DNA of 64,000 nt from Erythrobacter sp. YT30 (GCF_001542875.1 NZ_LMAF01000002.1:1635501-1699500), one strand, 5' to 3'. Shown: positions 16,627-26,896, counted from the stretch's first letter. The notes: a model not told the origin generated them from the letters alone. Numbers and translations: made by a program.

Positions 16627-17349
16627 TCAAGCAGCCGAGCGATAAAGTGGGAAGCTCACCAATTTGCCCTTGGCCGGCATCACCGCGTCGATTGCGTTTG
16701 CCGGGCTCAGTGCTCGCATGATTTCAGGGGCGGCTGCGTCCATTCCGCCTGTATACGCTCCAAAAGCAGGGGCGATCATGCGGTCTCCGGTATAAGGGGA
16801 TCGGCTGATGACCCCGCAAGGTCTTGCAATATGGCGATTTCGTACGCGCAGCCGCATCTTGGGGTGATAGTGGCCGGAAAGCTCGGCCCGCGTTTCGCCC
16901 GGCTTGGCCTCGTGCCGTAGGATGATGCCGTTTAGCTCCATCTCTTCGGCGACTTCCGCCCCGAAAGCGCGCGCCATCTGTTCATCATGATTGCCCGTGA
17001 TCCAGACCCAGTCTAGCGCTCTTGTCAGGCTTTCCAGCATCCCGGCGGCGTAGGGATCGAGCCGATGCGTGCCCGCGTCATCGTGGAAATTGTCCCCCAG
17101 CGTAATCACTCGCCGCGCACCCGTCACTTTTACCGCATCAGCAATCCGTTCCAATGTTTCGCGGCTGTCATAGGGAGGAAGCATCTGGCCTTGCTGTGCA
17201 TACCAACTCCCCTTTTCCAGATGCAGGTCCGCAACGAGCAGAGCGCGCTCTTTCGGCCAATAGATTGCATTGGATTTGAGCAGCACAAGCTCCTCACCGG
17301 CAAAGCCTAGCGGTGCGCCAAATCCAGCAGGGAACGAAACGGGAACCAT
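16627..17349 (-). CDS. pdeM: Ligase-associated DNA damage response endonuclease PdeM (metallophosphoesterase)
   Basis: A 240-residue calcineurin-like phosphoesterase of the type found with the Lhr/ligase DNA repair cluster. The metal-binding motifs occur in order: LLVADLHLEKGS (DxH), ITLGDNFHD (GDxxH), WITGNHDEQ (GNHD), and ELSGHYHPK (GHxH). The C-terminal half includes MIAPAFGAYTGG. No ligase or Lhr gene is in the window, so the repair role is from family knowledge. ATG 17349 is chosen over an extension to 17439, whose extra 30 residues do not look conserved. Confidence 0.87.
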   Translation of the reverse strand: MVPVSFPAGFGAPLGFAGEELVLLKSNAIYWPKERALLVADLHLEKGSWYAQQGQMLPPYDSRETLERIADAVKVTGARRVITLGDNFHDDAGTHRLDPYAAGMLESLTRALDWVWITGNHDEQMARAFGAEVAEEMELNGIILRHEAKPGETRAELSGHYHPKMRLRVRNRHIARPCGVISRSPYTGDRMIAPAFGAYTGGMDAAAPEIMRALSPANAIDAVMPAKGKLVSFPLYRSAA

Positions 17350-17505
17350 GTGCGACCAATGCCTTTGACCGGAGCACTTTGCAAGAGGGCGACGAAAGGA
17401 AATCCGGTTGACTTGATCTGTGTCAAAGCGGATGGACACCGAACGCTGTCATGGCCAAGGCTGAAACATGGCGTGGCGCAATAGGATACGGGACGGGACA
17501 CATCT

Positions 17506-18363
17506 ATGAGCGATTGGGCAGCACACACCGCCAAGGCACGCGGTTGGTTTGAAAGCCTGCGCGATTCTATCTGCGCCGAGTTTGAAAGCATTGAGCGCGA
17601 AGCCGGATCGGATGCCAGCTTTCAATATACGCCTTGGAACCGCGAAGAAGAAGGTAATGACGATCCCGGCGGCGGGGTTCAGGGCTTGATGAAAGGCAAG
17701 GTGTTCGAGAAGGTTGGCGTGAACGTATCGACCGTGCGCGGGTCTTTTTCCGAACAATTCGCCTCGCAAGTGAATGGTGCGAGCGTCGAACATCCAGAAT
17801 TCACAGCAACGGGCATCAGTTTGGTTGCCCACATGGCCAACCCACACGTCCCCGCCGTTCATATGAACACGCGTTTCCTAACAACACAGGCGGCGTGGTT
17901 TGGGGGAGGGGCGGACCTTAATCCGCCCATTCCAAACGAAGAAGACACCGAAGCATTTCACGCGCGGATGCGAGCAGCCTGCGCAGCGCACAACCCGACC
18001 TATTACGAGCGCTATAAGAAGTGGGCGGATGAATACTTTTACATTCCCCACCGCGAAGTGCATCGCGGCGTTGGGGGGATTTTTTACGATCACCTAGAAT
18101 GCGAAGATGATGCGAGTTTTGAGCGCCATTTCGCTTTCACCCAGGACGTGGGCAAGGCCTTCCTCGATGTCTTTCCAAAGCTTGTAAGGAAGCGGATGGG
18201 ATCGGATTTCACGCCCGAGGATGAAACGCAGCAGCTCGAATATCGCGGACGATATGCCGAGTTTAACCTCGTGTATGATCGCGGCACGATCTTTGGCCTT
18301 AAAACAGGCGGCAATATCGATGCGATCCTGATGAGCCTGCCGCCGCGCGCGGAGTGGAACTAA
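17506..18363 (+). CDS. hemF: Oxygen-dependent coproporphyrinogen III oxidase HemF
   Basis: HemF decarboxylates coproporphyrinogen III to protoporphyrinogen IX with O2 in haem (or bacteriochlorophyll) synthesis. The 285 residues carry the family signatures: GGGVQGLMKGKVFEKVGVN near residues 58-76, VHMNTRFL, AAWFGGGADLNPP, RGVGGIFYDHLE, and the C-terminal EFNLVYDRGTIFGLKTGGN followed by LMSLPPRAEW. It is a single gene with its own ribosome site, divergent from pdeM across about 155 bp. Confidence 0.97.
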   Translation: MSDWAAHTAKARGWFESLRDSICAEFESIEREAGSDASFQYTPWNREEEGNDDPGGGVQGLMKGKVFEKVGVNVSTVRGSFSEQFASQVNGASVEHPEFTATGISLVAHMANPHVPAVHMNTRFLTTQAAWFGGGADLNPPIPNEEDTEAFHARMRAACAAHNPTYYERYKKWADEYFYIPHREVHRGVGGIFYDHLECEDDASFERHFAFTQDVGKAFLDVFPKLVRKRMGSDFTPEDETQQLEYRGRYAEFNLVYDRGTIFGLKTGGNIDAILMSLPPRAEWN

Positions 18364-18382
18364 ACTCAGCGAAGATCAGACC

Positions 18383-18877
18383 TTAATCGTCTGCAGGAGC
18401 GCTGTTGAAGATGACTTTCCAGATTCGCCAGGCCCCTAGTTCGTCCTGCCTGAACAAGATGACGTTCTTTGTCGCGAATGCGAATGGTCCAGAGCCATCC
18501 GATGGGCGCGCTTCCCCTGTGACGCCGCCTTGCACCACAATCAGATCATCAAACTGGGTGTAGTCGTCAATCCGATGTCTCATTGCCAATTCAGGACCTG
18601 CTGCCTGGGCCTCCATCAGCTCCATTATTGCATCGCGCCCCTGCACTTCCGGTTCGCCAGGCTGAAGGATCACTGCGTCATCAAGGTAGAGATCAGCGAG
18701 CTCGTCCGCGGGTAAGCGGGTCTGGTCCAACTTCGAAAGTACTGCCTCCACCTGCTTTCTTGCCGAGTGTACTTCGTATTCGGAAGATTTGGCAGATAAG
18801 GCCGTGGGATGTGCGCTGACCATCGCAGTCAAAACGACAAGTTTGAGAAGCCAGTGTGAACGCTGCGATGTCTGCAT
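18383..18877 (-). CDS. Exported SnoaL/NTF2-like (DUF4440 type) protein
   Basis: A 164-residue protein with an N-terminal signal (LLKLVVLTAMVSAHPTALSA). An NTF2-like cone domain follows: ADLYLDDAVILQPGEPEVQG and GRDAIMELMEAQ, then NVILFRQDELGAWRIWKVIF at the C-terminus. This is the pattern of SnoaL/DUF4440 proteins, which include isomerases and small-molecule binding proteins; the ligand here is unknown. The start at 18877 has CGGAGG six bases upstream. It is convergent with hemF. Confidence 0.75.
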   Translation of the reverse strand: MQTSQRSHWLLKLVVLTAMVSAHPTALSAKSSEYEVHSARKQVEAVLSKLDQTRLPADELADLYLDDAVILQPGEPEVQGRDAIMELMEAQAAGPELAMRHRIDDYTQFDDLIVVQGGVTGEARPSDGSGPFAFATKNVILFRQDELGAWRIWKVIFNSAPADD

Positions 18878-19044
18878 GAGAGCCTCCGAGAGTATGTTCA
18901 AAGGCTTATAAGCGAGTGCAAGCGATCCTCAACTTATTGCGCGCTCTGCGGTCGAAAACTACGGTCGGGAGTGCTTTGTTGTGCAATTTGCAAGTAAATG
19001 CGTGAAATATTGGAACCGCATGGCCCACGGCCCATTGGGCAAGA

Positions 19045-20373
19045 GTGATCGACCTACGTAATCCTATCCGGTTCATTCCGCTCCTTTTTCTGGGAGCAAT
19101 TGTAATCGGAACCATCCTGCTCTGGCTTCCCATCGCGACGGCAGATGGAACGCAGACCTCTTTTTTAACCGCGCTGTTTACGTCGACATCAGCCATCGCG
19201 GTTACTGGCCTGATCGTTGAAGACACGGCGACCTACTGGTCATTCTTTGGCCAGATCGTCATTTTGGCTCTGTTTCAGATTGGCGGTTTTGGCATCATGA
19301 CTGCCGCTACCCTTTTCGGTCTTTTGGCAGGGCGGGGGTTTGATTTGCGAAGCCGCATGGCGACCCGTGTCGAGCGCAGCAGGCTGGATCTTGGTGATGC
19401 GAAATCAGTCTTATTCCTGGTGCTTGGCATTACCCTGATCGTAGAGATCATCGTTGCAGCCATCCTTTCGGTAAGGCTGGCGCTCGCTTATGACTATTCG
19501 TGGGGCAGCGCCATCTGGCATGGGGTGTTTCATGCGGTGAGCGCATTCAACAATGCCGGTTTTTCCAGTTATTCTGACAGCGTGATGGGCTTTCAGACCG
19601 ACTGGATCATGCTTGGTCCCATTATGATCGCAGTGATCATTACAGCGCTCGGCTTTCCTGTGATGCAGGACTTGCGGCACAATGGCACCAAATGGAAACG
19701 CTACGCGCTCCATACCAAGATCACTTTGGCAGGCACGGCGATTTTACTGGGTTTCGGCTTTTTTTCGATTTTGATGATGGAATGGACCAATCCCGACACG
19801 CTTGGGCCAATGTCGTTTCTGGACAAAGTGCTAAACGCAATGTTTCACTCGGTGATGCCGCGTACCGCCGGCTTTAACAGCCTTGATGTGGGTGCTTTTC
19901 GTGAACAGACGCTGCTTGTGAATTACGGCTTGATGTTCATCGGCGGCGGGAGCGCAGGCACGGCGGGTGGTATCAAGATTACGACCGCGGCGGTTCTGAT
20001 CCTGATCGTCATTTCGGAGATATTCCGGCACGACAACGCCAGCATCTTTCAGCGACGTTTGGGCGAAGACGTTCAGCGCCAAGCCCTCAGCGTCGCCGTG
20101 CTCGCGGTCATTATCATTCTAACCGCTGCCACTTTCATCGCATCGACATCCGATTTCGCCATGCGCGACATTCTGTTTGAATGCATTTCCGCCTTTTCGA
20201 CCGTGGGGCTCTCTACCGGGATCACGGGCGATCTGGATGCTGGCGGTCAGCTTTCCATTATCATTCTGATGTTTGTCGGACGCGTCGGAACCATCACTGT
20301 TGCCACTGCGCTGGCGCTGGGCACAAGCAAACGAGATTATCGTTACCCTGAGGAGAATCCCATTGTCGGCTGA
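19045..20373 (+). CDS. TrkH/KtrB family potassium uptake channel subunit
   Basis: An inner-membrane K+ uptake protein of 442 residues with about eight to ten membrane helices and four pore loops. Each loop keeps its filter glycine: SAIAVTGL (about 50-57), SAFNNAGFSSYS, MPRTAGFNSL and SAFSTVGLSTG. It matches the shorter KtrB type rather than the roughly 480-residue TrkH. The start is GTG. Its 3' end overlaps the regulatory subunit gene, confirming a two-gene potassium transport operon. Na+ dependence, typical of KtrB, cannot be seen from sequence. Confidence 0.92.
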   Translation: MIDLRNPIRFIPLLFLGAIVIGTILLWLPIATADGTQTSFLTALFTSTSAIAVTGLIVEDTATYWSFFGQIVILALFQIGGFGIMTAATLFGLLAGRGFDLRSRMATRVERSRLDLGDAKSVLFLVLGITLIVEIIVAAILSVRLALAYDYSWGSAIWHGVFHAVSAFNNAGFSSYSDSVMGFQTDWIMLGPIMIAVIITALGFPVMQDLRHNGTKWKRYALHTKITLAGTAILLGFGFFSILMMEWTNPDTLGPMSFLDKVLNAMFHSVMPRTAGFNSLDVGAFREQTLLVNYGLMFIGGGSAGTAGGIKITTAAVLILIVISEIFRHDNASIFQRRLGEDVQRQALSVAVLAVIIILTAATFIASTSDFAMRDILFECISAFSTVGLSTGITGDLDAGGQLSIIILMFVGRVGTITVATALALGTSKRDYRYPEENPIVG

Positions 20374-21028
20374 AACCCGCGAACCCGTCCTTGTTATCGG
20401 ACTTGGCCGATTTGGCAGTTCGGTTGCTCTTGCGCTCGAAAAGATGGGGCACGAAGTTCTCGCCACTGATAACGATCCACGCTTGGTGAAGGAGTTTGCA
20501 TCTTCATTCACGCAAGTGGTCGAGGCAGATTGCACCGAAGCCAATTGCTTAACGAGCCTTGGCGCAAGCAGTTTCGAAACGGCAGTGGTCGCGATTGGCG
20601 GCGATATCGAAGCCAGTCTGCTCGCTGTACTCGCGTTGGTGGATATGGGCGTACCGAACATCTGGGCGAAAGCGAACAATGAAGGCCACGCGAGGATACT
20701 TGAGCGGACCGGCGCGCATCACGTCGTGTTTCCAGAGCAGAAAATGGGCGAGCAGGTCGCACATCTCGTCAATGAACGTCTGCTCGATTTTATGTCGTTC
20801 AGCGATGAATTCTCAATCGCACGGTTGAAGGCGCCTGCGGCAATCTCTGGCAAGCCCTTGTCGGAAAGCAATTGCCGAAAAAAGTACGCAGTGACCGTGA
20901 TCGGCGTGAAGCGCGAGGGGCAAGATTTCATTCATGCCGTGCCCGAAACGGTGGTTGAACAGGATGACGAGCTGGTCGTGTCTGGGAAGATCGAAAAGCT
21001 CGAAGCTTTCGCAGCTATTCGCTCCTAA
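20363..21028 (+). CDS. TrkA/KtrA family potassium channel regulatory subunit (RCK protein)
   Basis: A cytoplasmic RCK ring subunit of 221 residues. It has a Rossmann RCK_N domain with VLVIGLGRFGSSVALAL (residues about 10-26), and Glu/Asp at the end of beta-2 (VLATDND), so it binds NAD(H) or ATP/ADP. It also has a C-terminal RCK_C domain (about 140-221). It is half the length of enterobacterial TrkA, as KtrA is. I take the TTG at 20363, which has GAGGAG at the right distance and overlaps the channel gene by 11 bp. The earlier ATG at 20273 adds residues that merely shadow the channel gene. Confidence 0.9.
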   Translation: MSAETREPVLVIGLGRFGSSVALALEKMGHEVLATDNDPRLVKEFASSFTQVVEADCTEANCLTSLGASSFETAVVAIGGDIEASLLAVLALVDMGVPNIWAKANNEGHARILERTGAHHVVFPEQKMGEQVAHLVNERLLDFMSFSDEFSIARLKAPAAISGKPLSESNCRKKYAVTVIGVKREGQDFIHAVPETVVEQDDELVVSGKIEKLEAFAAIRS

Positions 21029-21096
21029 CCGGCAATAAGTGCGCATAGCGATTAAGGCACTTGCCTAACCGGGCGATGCACCGCACATTCACGTCA

Positions 21097-23187
21097 ATGC
21101 TGCGCCAGTACGAACTTGTTGAACGGGTGAAGGAATACGACCCGGCCGCCGATGAGGCGGCGCTTAACCGTGCGTATGTCTACACGGTGCAAAAGCATGG
21201 CAGCCAAAAACGCGCATCGGGAGATCCGTACTTTTCGCATCCGGTTGAAGTGGCCGGTCTGATGACGGACCTGCAGCTTGATCAGGAGACGATTATCACT
21301 GCCCTGCTACACGACACGGTTGAAGACACGCTTGCTACGATTGAGGATATCGAACAGCATTTCGGGCCAGAGGTGGCGCGTCTGGTCGACGGGGTGACAA
21401 AGCTTTCCAAGATTGAGGCCATGCCCGAAGATGAGCGGGCGGCGGAAAACTTGCGCAAATTCCTCCTCGCCATGTCTGAAGATATTCGCGTGCTGTTGGT
21501 GAAGCTGGCTGACAGGCTGCACAATATGCGCACACTTCACTTTATCAAGAAGCCAGAAAAACGTCAGCGCATCGCGCGCGAGACGATGGATATCTACGCT
21601 CCTCTCGCAGAGCGTGTGGGTATGTACGAATACATGCGCGAAATGCAGGCGCTTTCATTCAAAGAACTTGAACCCGAAGCGTATGCCACAATCACTGATC
21701 GGCTGGAGCAATTACGCAGCACCGATGGCGGGCAGGTCGATGCAATTGCATTGAAGATTAAGCAGGCGCTTGCCGAAGCCGGACTTGCTGTCGAGGTTTC
21801 GGGGCGGGAGAAACATCCGTTTTCGATCTGGCAAAAAATGTCAGAGCGGCATGTTAGTTTTGAACAAGTCACAGACATCATGGCATTCCGCGTCATCACG
21901 GACAACGAAGCGGATTGCTACCGCGCGATGGGCGTGCTTCACACGACCTGGCAGTTCCTTCCTGGCAAATTCAAGGATTATATCTCGACGCCGAAGACGA
22001 ACGGCTATCGCTCGCTTCATACATCCCTGATGTATGAAAACTCGATGCGGGTTGAAGTGCAAATCCGCACGCGCGAAATGCACCGGCGCAACGAGTTCGG
22101 GCTAGCGGCGCATTGGGCTTACAAGCAGGGCGACAAGCCCGATGGTGCGGTCGGGTGGCTGCGCGATCTTATTGAGATCGTCGATGCGAGTCATGATGCC
22201 GAAGAACTGCTCGAACACACGCGCATGGCGATCTATCAGGATCGCATTTTTGCCTTCACGCCCAAAGGCGCGCTGTTTCAGCTGCCCAGAGGCGCAAGCT
22301 CGGTGGACTTTGCCTTTGCCGTCCATACCGACTTAGGTCTCGCGTGTGTGGGCGCCAAGATCAATGGCCGCCACATGCCTTTGCGCACGCCGTTGAATAA
22401 TGGCGATGTGGTGGAGATCATCAAGGGATCGGAGGCTGAGCCGCAATTGTCATGGCTCGGCTTTGTCGTCACTGGAAAGGCGCGCGCCGCGATCAGGCGG
22501 GCTGTGCGGCTGAAAGAACGCGCCGAGGTCGCGACGATTGGTTCCAAACTGTTCGATGAGATCGCATCGCGCGTACCTGCTCGCATTGGCAAGAAAGCTA
22601 TCCGTGCAGCTATTGAACGGCTGGGCATGGAGAGCCCTGAGGAACTGATGTTCGCAATCGGATCTGCCAAACTTACCGACCGTGAAGTCATGGAAGCGCT
22701 TGTCCCTGGCTGCACCGCGGAATTCGAGAAGGACGAGGAATGGTCCCGGCGCGAACGCGTCGTCTCGATCAAGGGGCTGACGCCGGGTGTGGGCTTTGAG
22801 CTCGCGACGTGTTGTCATCCCGTTCCGGGTGACAGGATCGTGGGCCTGCGCCGCAAAGGTGAAACCGTGCTAGTCCACACAATCGATTGCCTTGAACTTG
22901 CCAACGGCGAAGATCAGGACTGGCTCGATCTGTCATGGGGCAAACGGTCGCACGGCGCGATTGGGCGGCTGACCGTAACGATCTACGACAGACCTGGAAC
23001 CTTGGCTGAAATGGCCGGCGTATTTGCGCAAAACAAAATCAACGTAACCAGCCTAACGCAGACACAGCTTGATCATCCCTTCACGACTTATGAAATTGAT
23101 GCAGAGGTCGAAGACTTGACCCACCTTACTCGTATTTTGAGCGCACTGCGTGCCAGCGATGCGGTCGCGCAGGCCGAGCGTCTCTAA
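21097..23187 (+). CDS. rsh: Bifunctional (p)ppGpp synthetase/hydrolase Rsh
   Basis: The single RelA/SpoT homologue typical of alphaproteobacteria, 696 residues, makes and degrades the stringent-response alarmone. The N-terminal HD hydrolase domain has ALLHDTVEDT (HDxxED) and KLADRLHNMRTL, both intact. The synthetase domain has ITDNEADCYRAMGVLHTTW and KDYISTPKTNGYRSLHT. A TGS domain (FAFTPKGALFQLPRG) and a C-terminal ACT domain (VTIYDRPGTLAEMAGVF) follow. The start at 21097 (MLRQYELVERVKEYDP) matches family N-termini. Upstream in-frame starts at 21061 (TTG) and 21076 (ATG) would add only a few unconserved residues. Confidence 0.96.
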   Translation: MLRQYELVERVKEYDPAADEAALNRAYVYTVQKHGSQKRASGDPYFSHPVEVAGLMTDLQLDQETIITALLHDTVEDTLATIEDIEQHFGPEVARLVDGVTKLSKIEAMPEDERAAENLRKFLLAMSEDIRVLLVKLADRLHNMRTLHFIKKPEKRQRIARETMDIYAPLAERVGMYEYMREMQALSFKELEPEAYATITDRLEQLRSTDGGQVDAIALKIKQALAEAGLAVEVSGREKHPFSIWQKMSERHVSFEQVTDIMAFRVITDNEADCYRAMGVLHTTWQFLPGKFKDYISTPKTNGYRSLHTSLMYENSMRVEVQIRTREMHRRNEFGLAAHWAYKQGDKPDGAVGWLRDLIEIVDASHDAEELLEHTRMAIYQDRIFAFTPKGALFQLPRGASSVDFAFAVHTDLGLACVGAKINGRHMPLRTPLNNGDVVEIIKGSEAEPQLSWLGFVVTGKARAAIRRAVRLKERAEVATIGSKLFDEIASRVPARIGKKAIRAAIERLGMESPEELMFAIGSAKLTDREVMEALVPGCTAEFEKDEEWSRRERVVSIKGLTPGVGFELATCCHPVPGDRIVGLRRKGETVLVHTIDCLELANGEDQDWLDLSWGKRSHGAIGRLTVTIYDRPGTLAEMAGVFAQNKINVTSLTQTQLDHPFTTYEIDAEVEDLTHLTRILSALRASDAVAQAERL

Positions 23188-23332
23188 AGAAGTTTGGGCA
23201 TTGAAACCGCCAATATACGCGGTGTTGCTTAGTTAAGACCGAGTTTACTTCTCCTTAAATTGCAAGTGCCTAACCATTCCACTTTGCAGCTGGCGCACTG
23301 TCCGAATGGCGTGCGCCCAAAGAGGAACCAGA

Positions 23333-25168
23333 GTGAGCGTTGTCGATCATCGTTTCGAAAAGCAGGATGCGTTTAGTGGCGCCGAGACGCTGCACGATGC
23401 GACGCCAACTGCACGCGCGACGTGGCTTGACCGCTACTCGCTCAACACCAAACTGCGCGGTGCAATCCTTGGCAATATCATCTTCTTAGGCAGCGTCGGC
23501 ATCATCATTCTGGGTTGTTGGCTTTATTTCATCAATTGGGGCGGAGCGCTTGGCGACATGATCGCCGCCGAGCGAAATTCAGCGCAGGCAGCGCTTTACT
23601 TGACCGATGCCCAGGAAGCGCTCGAGGAATTGACTGAAACGGGCAACGAGGCTTCCGCTGAAGCGATCAGGCCTGCTCTCGTAAGCGCTCATGAGCACGT
23701 GGCCAATGCACAGAAATGGATTGAAACCGATCTTCCTTATGACACAAATGAGCAGCTTGCAGCTTTTGACGTAAGATTGGTCGAAGCCATTGATGCGTTC
23801 AACGCCTTGCAGCCTTCGCCATCACAGGCAGAGCTGCAGGCTTTCAATGCCGAGTTGATCGAGCTGCGCGCTGATCTTCGCCAGTATATCGAGCAGATGC
23901 GCGGCTATATCGCTGAAACATCCGACGATTTTTACGGAAATGCGCCTTGGGCCCTGGGGTTTGCGGTTGTCTTTCTTGCCCTCTCAATCGTGCTCACATT
24001 TCTTGGATTAAAGATCGTCATCCGCAATGTTGTTGATGTCATCCAGTCGATCACCACCGCGATGAGCAATCTTGCAGCTGGTGATAACGACGTCTCCATT
24101 CCCGGCAGTGCTCGAGCCGATGAAATTGGCGAAATGTCCCGCGCATTGGAGATTTTCAGAGCAAAATCGCTGGAACTGGGTGATCTCAATTCGACCCGGG
24201 CAAAGGATGCTGAGAAGCAGTTAGCGCAGCAACAACTTCTAAATCAGCGCGCAGAAACCATACGCCGCGAAACCAGCAATATACTCGAAGGGCTGGCGGG
24301 GCGTTTCGAAGTATCGGTGGGCGAAGTGATCGCATCGGTCTCCAGCGCTACTGACCAATTGCGAACGACTTCTCAAGCGATGGCGGACTTGTCGCGGGAA
24401 TCGGCAGAGCAATCACGCGGTGCCGGCAGCGCAATGGAGGCTGCCAATGTAAACGTCACGGCCGCAGCGGCCGCGACGGATGAATTTGCTCTTTCGATAA
24501 GTGAGATCAGCCGTCAGGCCTCGGGATCTGCGGCCTTGGCCCGCGATGCCAGCAACCAGGTGGATGCCGCGAGCGCGCAGATGAACACGCTCGCCTCCGC
24601 AGCCGATGAGATTGGCGAGATAGTCGGGCTGATCCAGACAATCGCTCAACGCACCAATCTTTTGGCGCTCAATGCGTCGATAGAGGCCGCACGCGGGGGC
24701 GAGGCGGGGCGCGGGTTTGCGGTGGTCGCCAGCGAGGTCAAAGAGCTCGCCAATCAGACCAGCGCCGCAACGCAAAGCGTAACAGAACGCATCAACGCGA
24801 TCCAAAGCTCAACCAATTCGAGCGTCGATGCCCTGACTTCGATCGTCGAACAGATCACTGAGCTGGAACAATCCTCCGTCGTGATTGCCACTGCTGTCGA
24901 TCAACAATCATTGTCGGGTGAGGAGTTGGCCCGCAACATTGATGTCGCTGCATCGGGATCCGCGAAAGTTGTCGAGCGGCTCGAGAAGCTGCAAGCGGCT
25001 AGCCAGAAGACAGGTGGAGCAGTCGAGGACGTGGTCGGAAGCGCTCGCGAATTGGGGCGCCTAGCCGAGGAAATGCGCAGCAAAGCGGGAGCATTTATCG
25101 GTGAGGTGCGCAATTCCGCGCGAGACTTGGCAAACAGCGATGCCGAGATCGATCAAATGGTAGGCTGA
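23333..25168 (+). CDS. Methyl-accepting chemotaxis protein
   Basis: A transducer of 611 residues that passes ligand signals to CheA/CheW. It has two membrane helices: about residues 43-66 ([19 protein letters not shown]) and 212-235 ([18 protein letters not shown]). Between them is a roughly 145-residue helical periplasmic sensor. A HAMP domain follows ([20 protein letters not shown]). The long coiled-coil signalling domain carries the highly conserved tip [19 protein letters not shown] and [16 protein letters not shown] chose GTG 23333 because AGAGGA lies upstream. No che genes are nearby, so it is an orphan receptor in this window. Confidence 0.92.
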   Translation: MSVVDHRFEKQDAFSGAETLHDATPTARATWLDRYSLNTKLRGAILGNIIFLGSVGIIILGCWLYFINWGGALGDMIAAERNSAQAALYLTDAQEALEELTETGNEASAEAIRPALVSAHEHVANAQKWIETDLPYDTNEQLAAFDVRLVEAIDAFNALQPSPSQAELQAFNAELIELRADLRQYIEQMRGYIAETSDDFYGNAPWALGFAVVFLALSIVLTFLGLKIVIRNVVDVIQSITTAMSNLAAGDNDVSIPGSARADEIGEMSRALEIFRAKSLELGDLNSTRAKDAEKQLAQQQLLNQRAETIRRETSNILEGLAGRFEVSVGEVIASVSSATDQLRTTSQAMADLSRESAEQSRGAGSAMEAANVNVTAAAAATDEFALSISEISRQASGSAALARDASNQVDAASAQMNTLASAADEIGEIVGLIQTIAQRTNLLALNASIEAARGGEAGRGFAVVASEVKELANQTSAATQSVTERINAIQSSTNSSVDALTSIVEQITELEQSSVVIATAVDQQSLSGEELARNIDVAASGSAKVVERLEKLQAASQKTGGAVEDVVGSARELGRLAEEMRSKAGAFIGEVRNSARDLANSDAEIDQMVG

Positions 25169-25174
25169 CCTAGT

Positions 25175-25510
25175 CTAGATTAGATCTATTGTTACGGATA
25201 CTGGCTTCCCTTCGGCCAGATCTTCCGCTTTCATTACCTTTTGTGAAATCAGCAACGTCCATTCCTTCGAACGCTTTGCCATGTTGTCGACATTCATAGG
25301 AAAAACGGACGTTTTCCAGTACGTGTCCCCGATCTTAGCGTGACACTTTACTGAACCAAATCCACGCTGCCTGCCAAACTCCATTCGGCGCAAGGCTGCG
25401 TGCATCGTGATCGCTTCTGCTTCATCACCATCAATTTGAATGAGATGATAGGTTCCGCGCTCGCCAACCCAGCGTCTGAGCGGGCGGGCAAGGGCAATCG
25501 TATCGCTCAT
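25175..25510 (-). CDS. DUF1905 domain protein
   Basis: A 111-residue beta-rich protein. The pattern FGSVKCHAKIGDTYWKTSVF at about residues 50-69 and the C-terminal VMKAEDLAEGKPVSVTIDL are those of the DUF1905 family. Related proteins often join this domain to a YdeI/OmpD-like region, which is absent here. Function is not established. Its start overlaps the end of the cyclophilin gene by 4 bp, so the two are likely translated together. Confidence 0.8.
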   Translation of the reverse strand: MSDTIALARPLRRWVGERGTYHLIQIDGDEAEAITMHAALRRMEFGRQRGFGSVKCHAKIGDTYWKTSVFPMNVDNMAKRSKEWTLLISQKVMKAEDLAEGKPVSVTIDLI

Positions 25511-26556
25511 CCCTCTTCGCTGCTCGCGTCAGTGCTTGCCCGTATAGGCACCGGGATATTGCAGATATCCGCGCCGCCGGCGGGATGAATGAAGAACGGA
25601 TCGCGCCGATTGGCTCGCGCCTCGGCATAGCGGGCAAAGCTTTCCGTTTCGGTTGAGAGGTATTCGAAGCGCGGTTGCTCGGCCTCGGACAGATCGCTGG
25701 CGACCTGGATCGAGAGGATGGGGACGCGTTTGTCCTTTTCCTCTGCCGTGTAGAATCCCAACGCACCGCTTCCGCGCGGAAGCGAGGACAGATGCTCCAT
25801 CCCGCTGATGATCCGCCCGACGAGGGCGATGTTGCGATCAAGATGGCGCGGTGCGTGACCGATCACTGTATAAAGTTCTGCACCGGAGCCCGTGTCGGGG
25901 GAGTAATTACGGCCCACGCCGACCATGCCGTAGCAGTGGATGGGGAACCAAGTGTTAGCCTCCAAGGCGAGCGGCCAGCCGATACTAAAATAAACTCCTC
26001 TGGCGTAGTTGTCTTCTGAGTATCGTGAGCTTGGCAGAAGACGCTTCGAATACCTTCTTTCTGCCTTGTAAAAATTGTTCCAGTATGCGGTGCCGCGAGA
26101 TGCGATTTTGGCGAGCGCTTGGGAGGAAGATCTTACTGTATAATCCTCCTCCTTCATCACATTCAGTCCCTCAGGCAGTGGCTTCGCCTTGCCATTCGCT
26201 TCCGGGTTATCGTGATTGGGGTCACCCCATTGCACGACGTAATTGTCCTGCACCCGGTTAACGCTTATCCTATCATACCAACCCGCGCGCGCTAGAGTGC
26301 GAATGTTCTCGACCCAGCCTTGGCTGAAGGGGGCGGGCATCAACTGAATTACCACTTTGCGCTCATTGCCCGAGGGATCGGGAGCCAGAGTCATCACGAC
26401 AATGTCCTCTGATGCAATTCTGACCCATTCCGATTGCGGCGCGGCATCGACGATCTCGTTGGGGCTAGGGGCTGGCTCGCTCACAGTGTCCTGAGCCCGC
26501 ACAGGAGCAGCTAGACAAAATGCGAATGCGGCCGAGACTAGGAGAGCTTTTATCAT
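25507..26556 (-). CDS. Exported cyclophilin-type peptidyl-prolyl isomerase
   Basis: A 349-residue periplasmic protein with signal peptide (LLVSAAFAFCLAAPVRAQ). The cyclophilin core is seen in NVARTLARAGWYDRISVNRV-like sequence (LARAGWYDRISVNRVQDNYV, residues about 86-105), and in VVQWGDPNHDNP, ELYTVIGHAPRHLDRNIALV and GRIISGMEHLSSLPRG. A long insertion around residues 118-215 makes it larger than typical 160-200 residue cyclophilins. This form is common in sphingomonads. The start at 26556 is preferred. Translation from 26826 would read through the tRNA gene. Confidence 0.88.
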   Translation of the reverse strand: MIKALLVSAAFAFCLAAPVRAQDTVSEPAPSPNEIVDAAPQSEWVRIASEDIVVMTLAPDPSGNERKVVIQLMPAPFSQGWVENIRTLARAGWYDRISVNRVQDNYVVQWGDPNHDNPEANGKAKPLPEGLNVMKEEDYTVRSSSQALAKIASRGTAYWNNFYKAERRYSKRLLPSSRYSEDNYARGVYFSIGWPLALEANTWFPIHCYGMVGVGRNYSPDTGSGAELYTVIGHAPRHLDRNIALVGRIISGMEHLSSLPRGSGALGFYTAEEKDKRVPILSIQVASDLSEAEQPRFEYLSTETESFARYAEARANRRDPFFIHPAGGADICNIPVPIRASTDASSEEG

Positions 26557-26638
26557 CGCAACTGTCTGCCACCACTTCGCGGGTTGCGAAAGGACAAAGG
26601 CATCGCTAACGCTGCGCGCCTGCTTGAAAAAGCCGAGC

Positions 26639-26729
26639 GGAGACGTGGCCGAGTGGTCGAAGGCGCACGCCTGGAAAGTGTGTATACGGTAACCCCGTAT
26701 CGTGGGTTCGAATCCCACCGTCTCCGCCA
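26639..26729 (+). tRNA. tRNA-Ser (anticodon GGA)
   Basis: A complete class II tRNA including an encoded CCA. The acceptor arms GGAGACG (26639-26645) and CGTCTCC (26719-26725) pair perfectly. The anticodon loop CTGGAAA gives GGA at 26673-26675. The long variable arm ATACGG/CCGTAT and the T arm GTGGG/CCCAC with TTCGAAT are present. It marks the start of the accessory region, and tRNA-Ser genes are common integration targets. Confidence 0.97.
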
Positions 26730-26896
26730 CCCAGTCTGCGACTTTCCCGATATCTGATAATTCACCTCGCAGAACGGCGCAGTTCTGCGGGATATCGTGC
26801 ACGAAGCGGTACTCAATAGGACGCAATCGAGAGAGCAGCGGGCGAAATCTGGCGTGTTTTCTCTGTCGCTACATGGCGAAGTACCGGATAGCCAAT

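Noticed and set aside
26702..26729. Direct repeat of the tRNA-Ser 3' end as attR within the window
   Set aside because: No second copy of the T-arm and acceptor sequence was found near 30, 47, 51 or 60-62 kb.
26557..26826. Cyclophilin extension to 26826
   Set aside because: The frame would read antisense through the tRNA-Ser gene.
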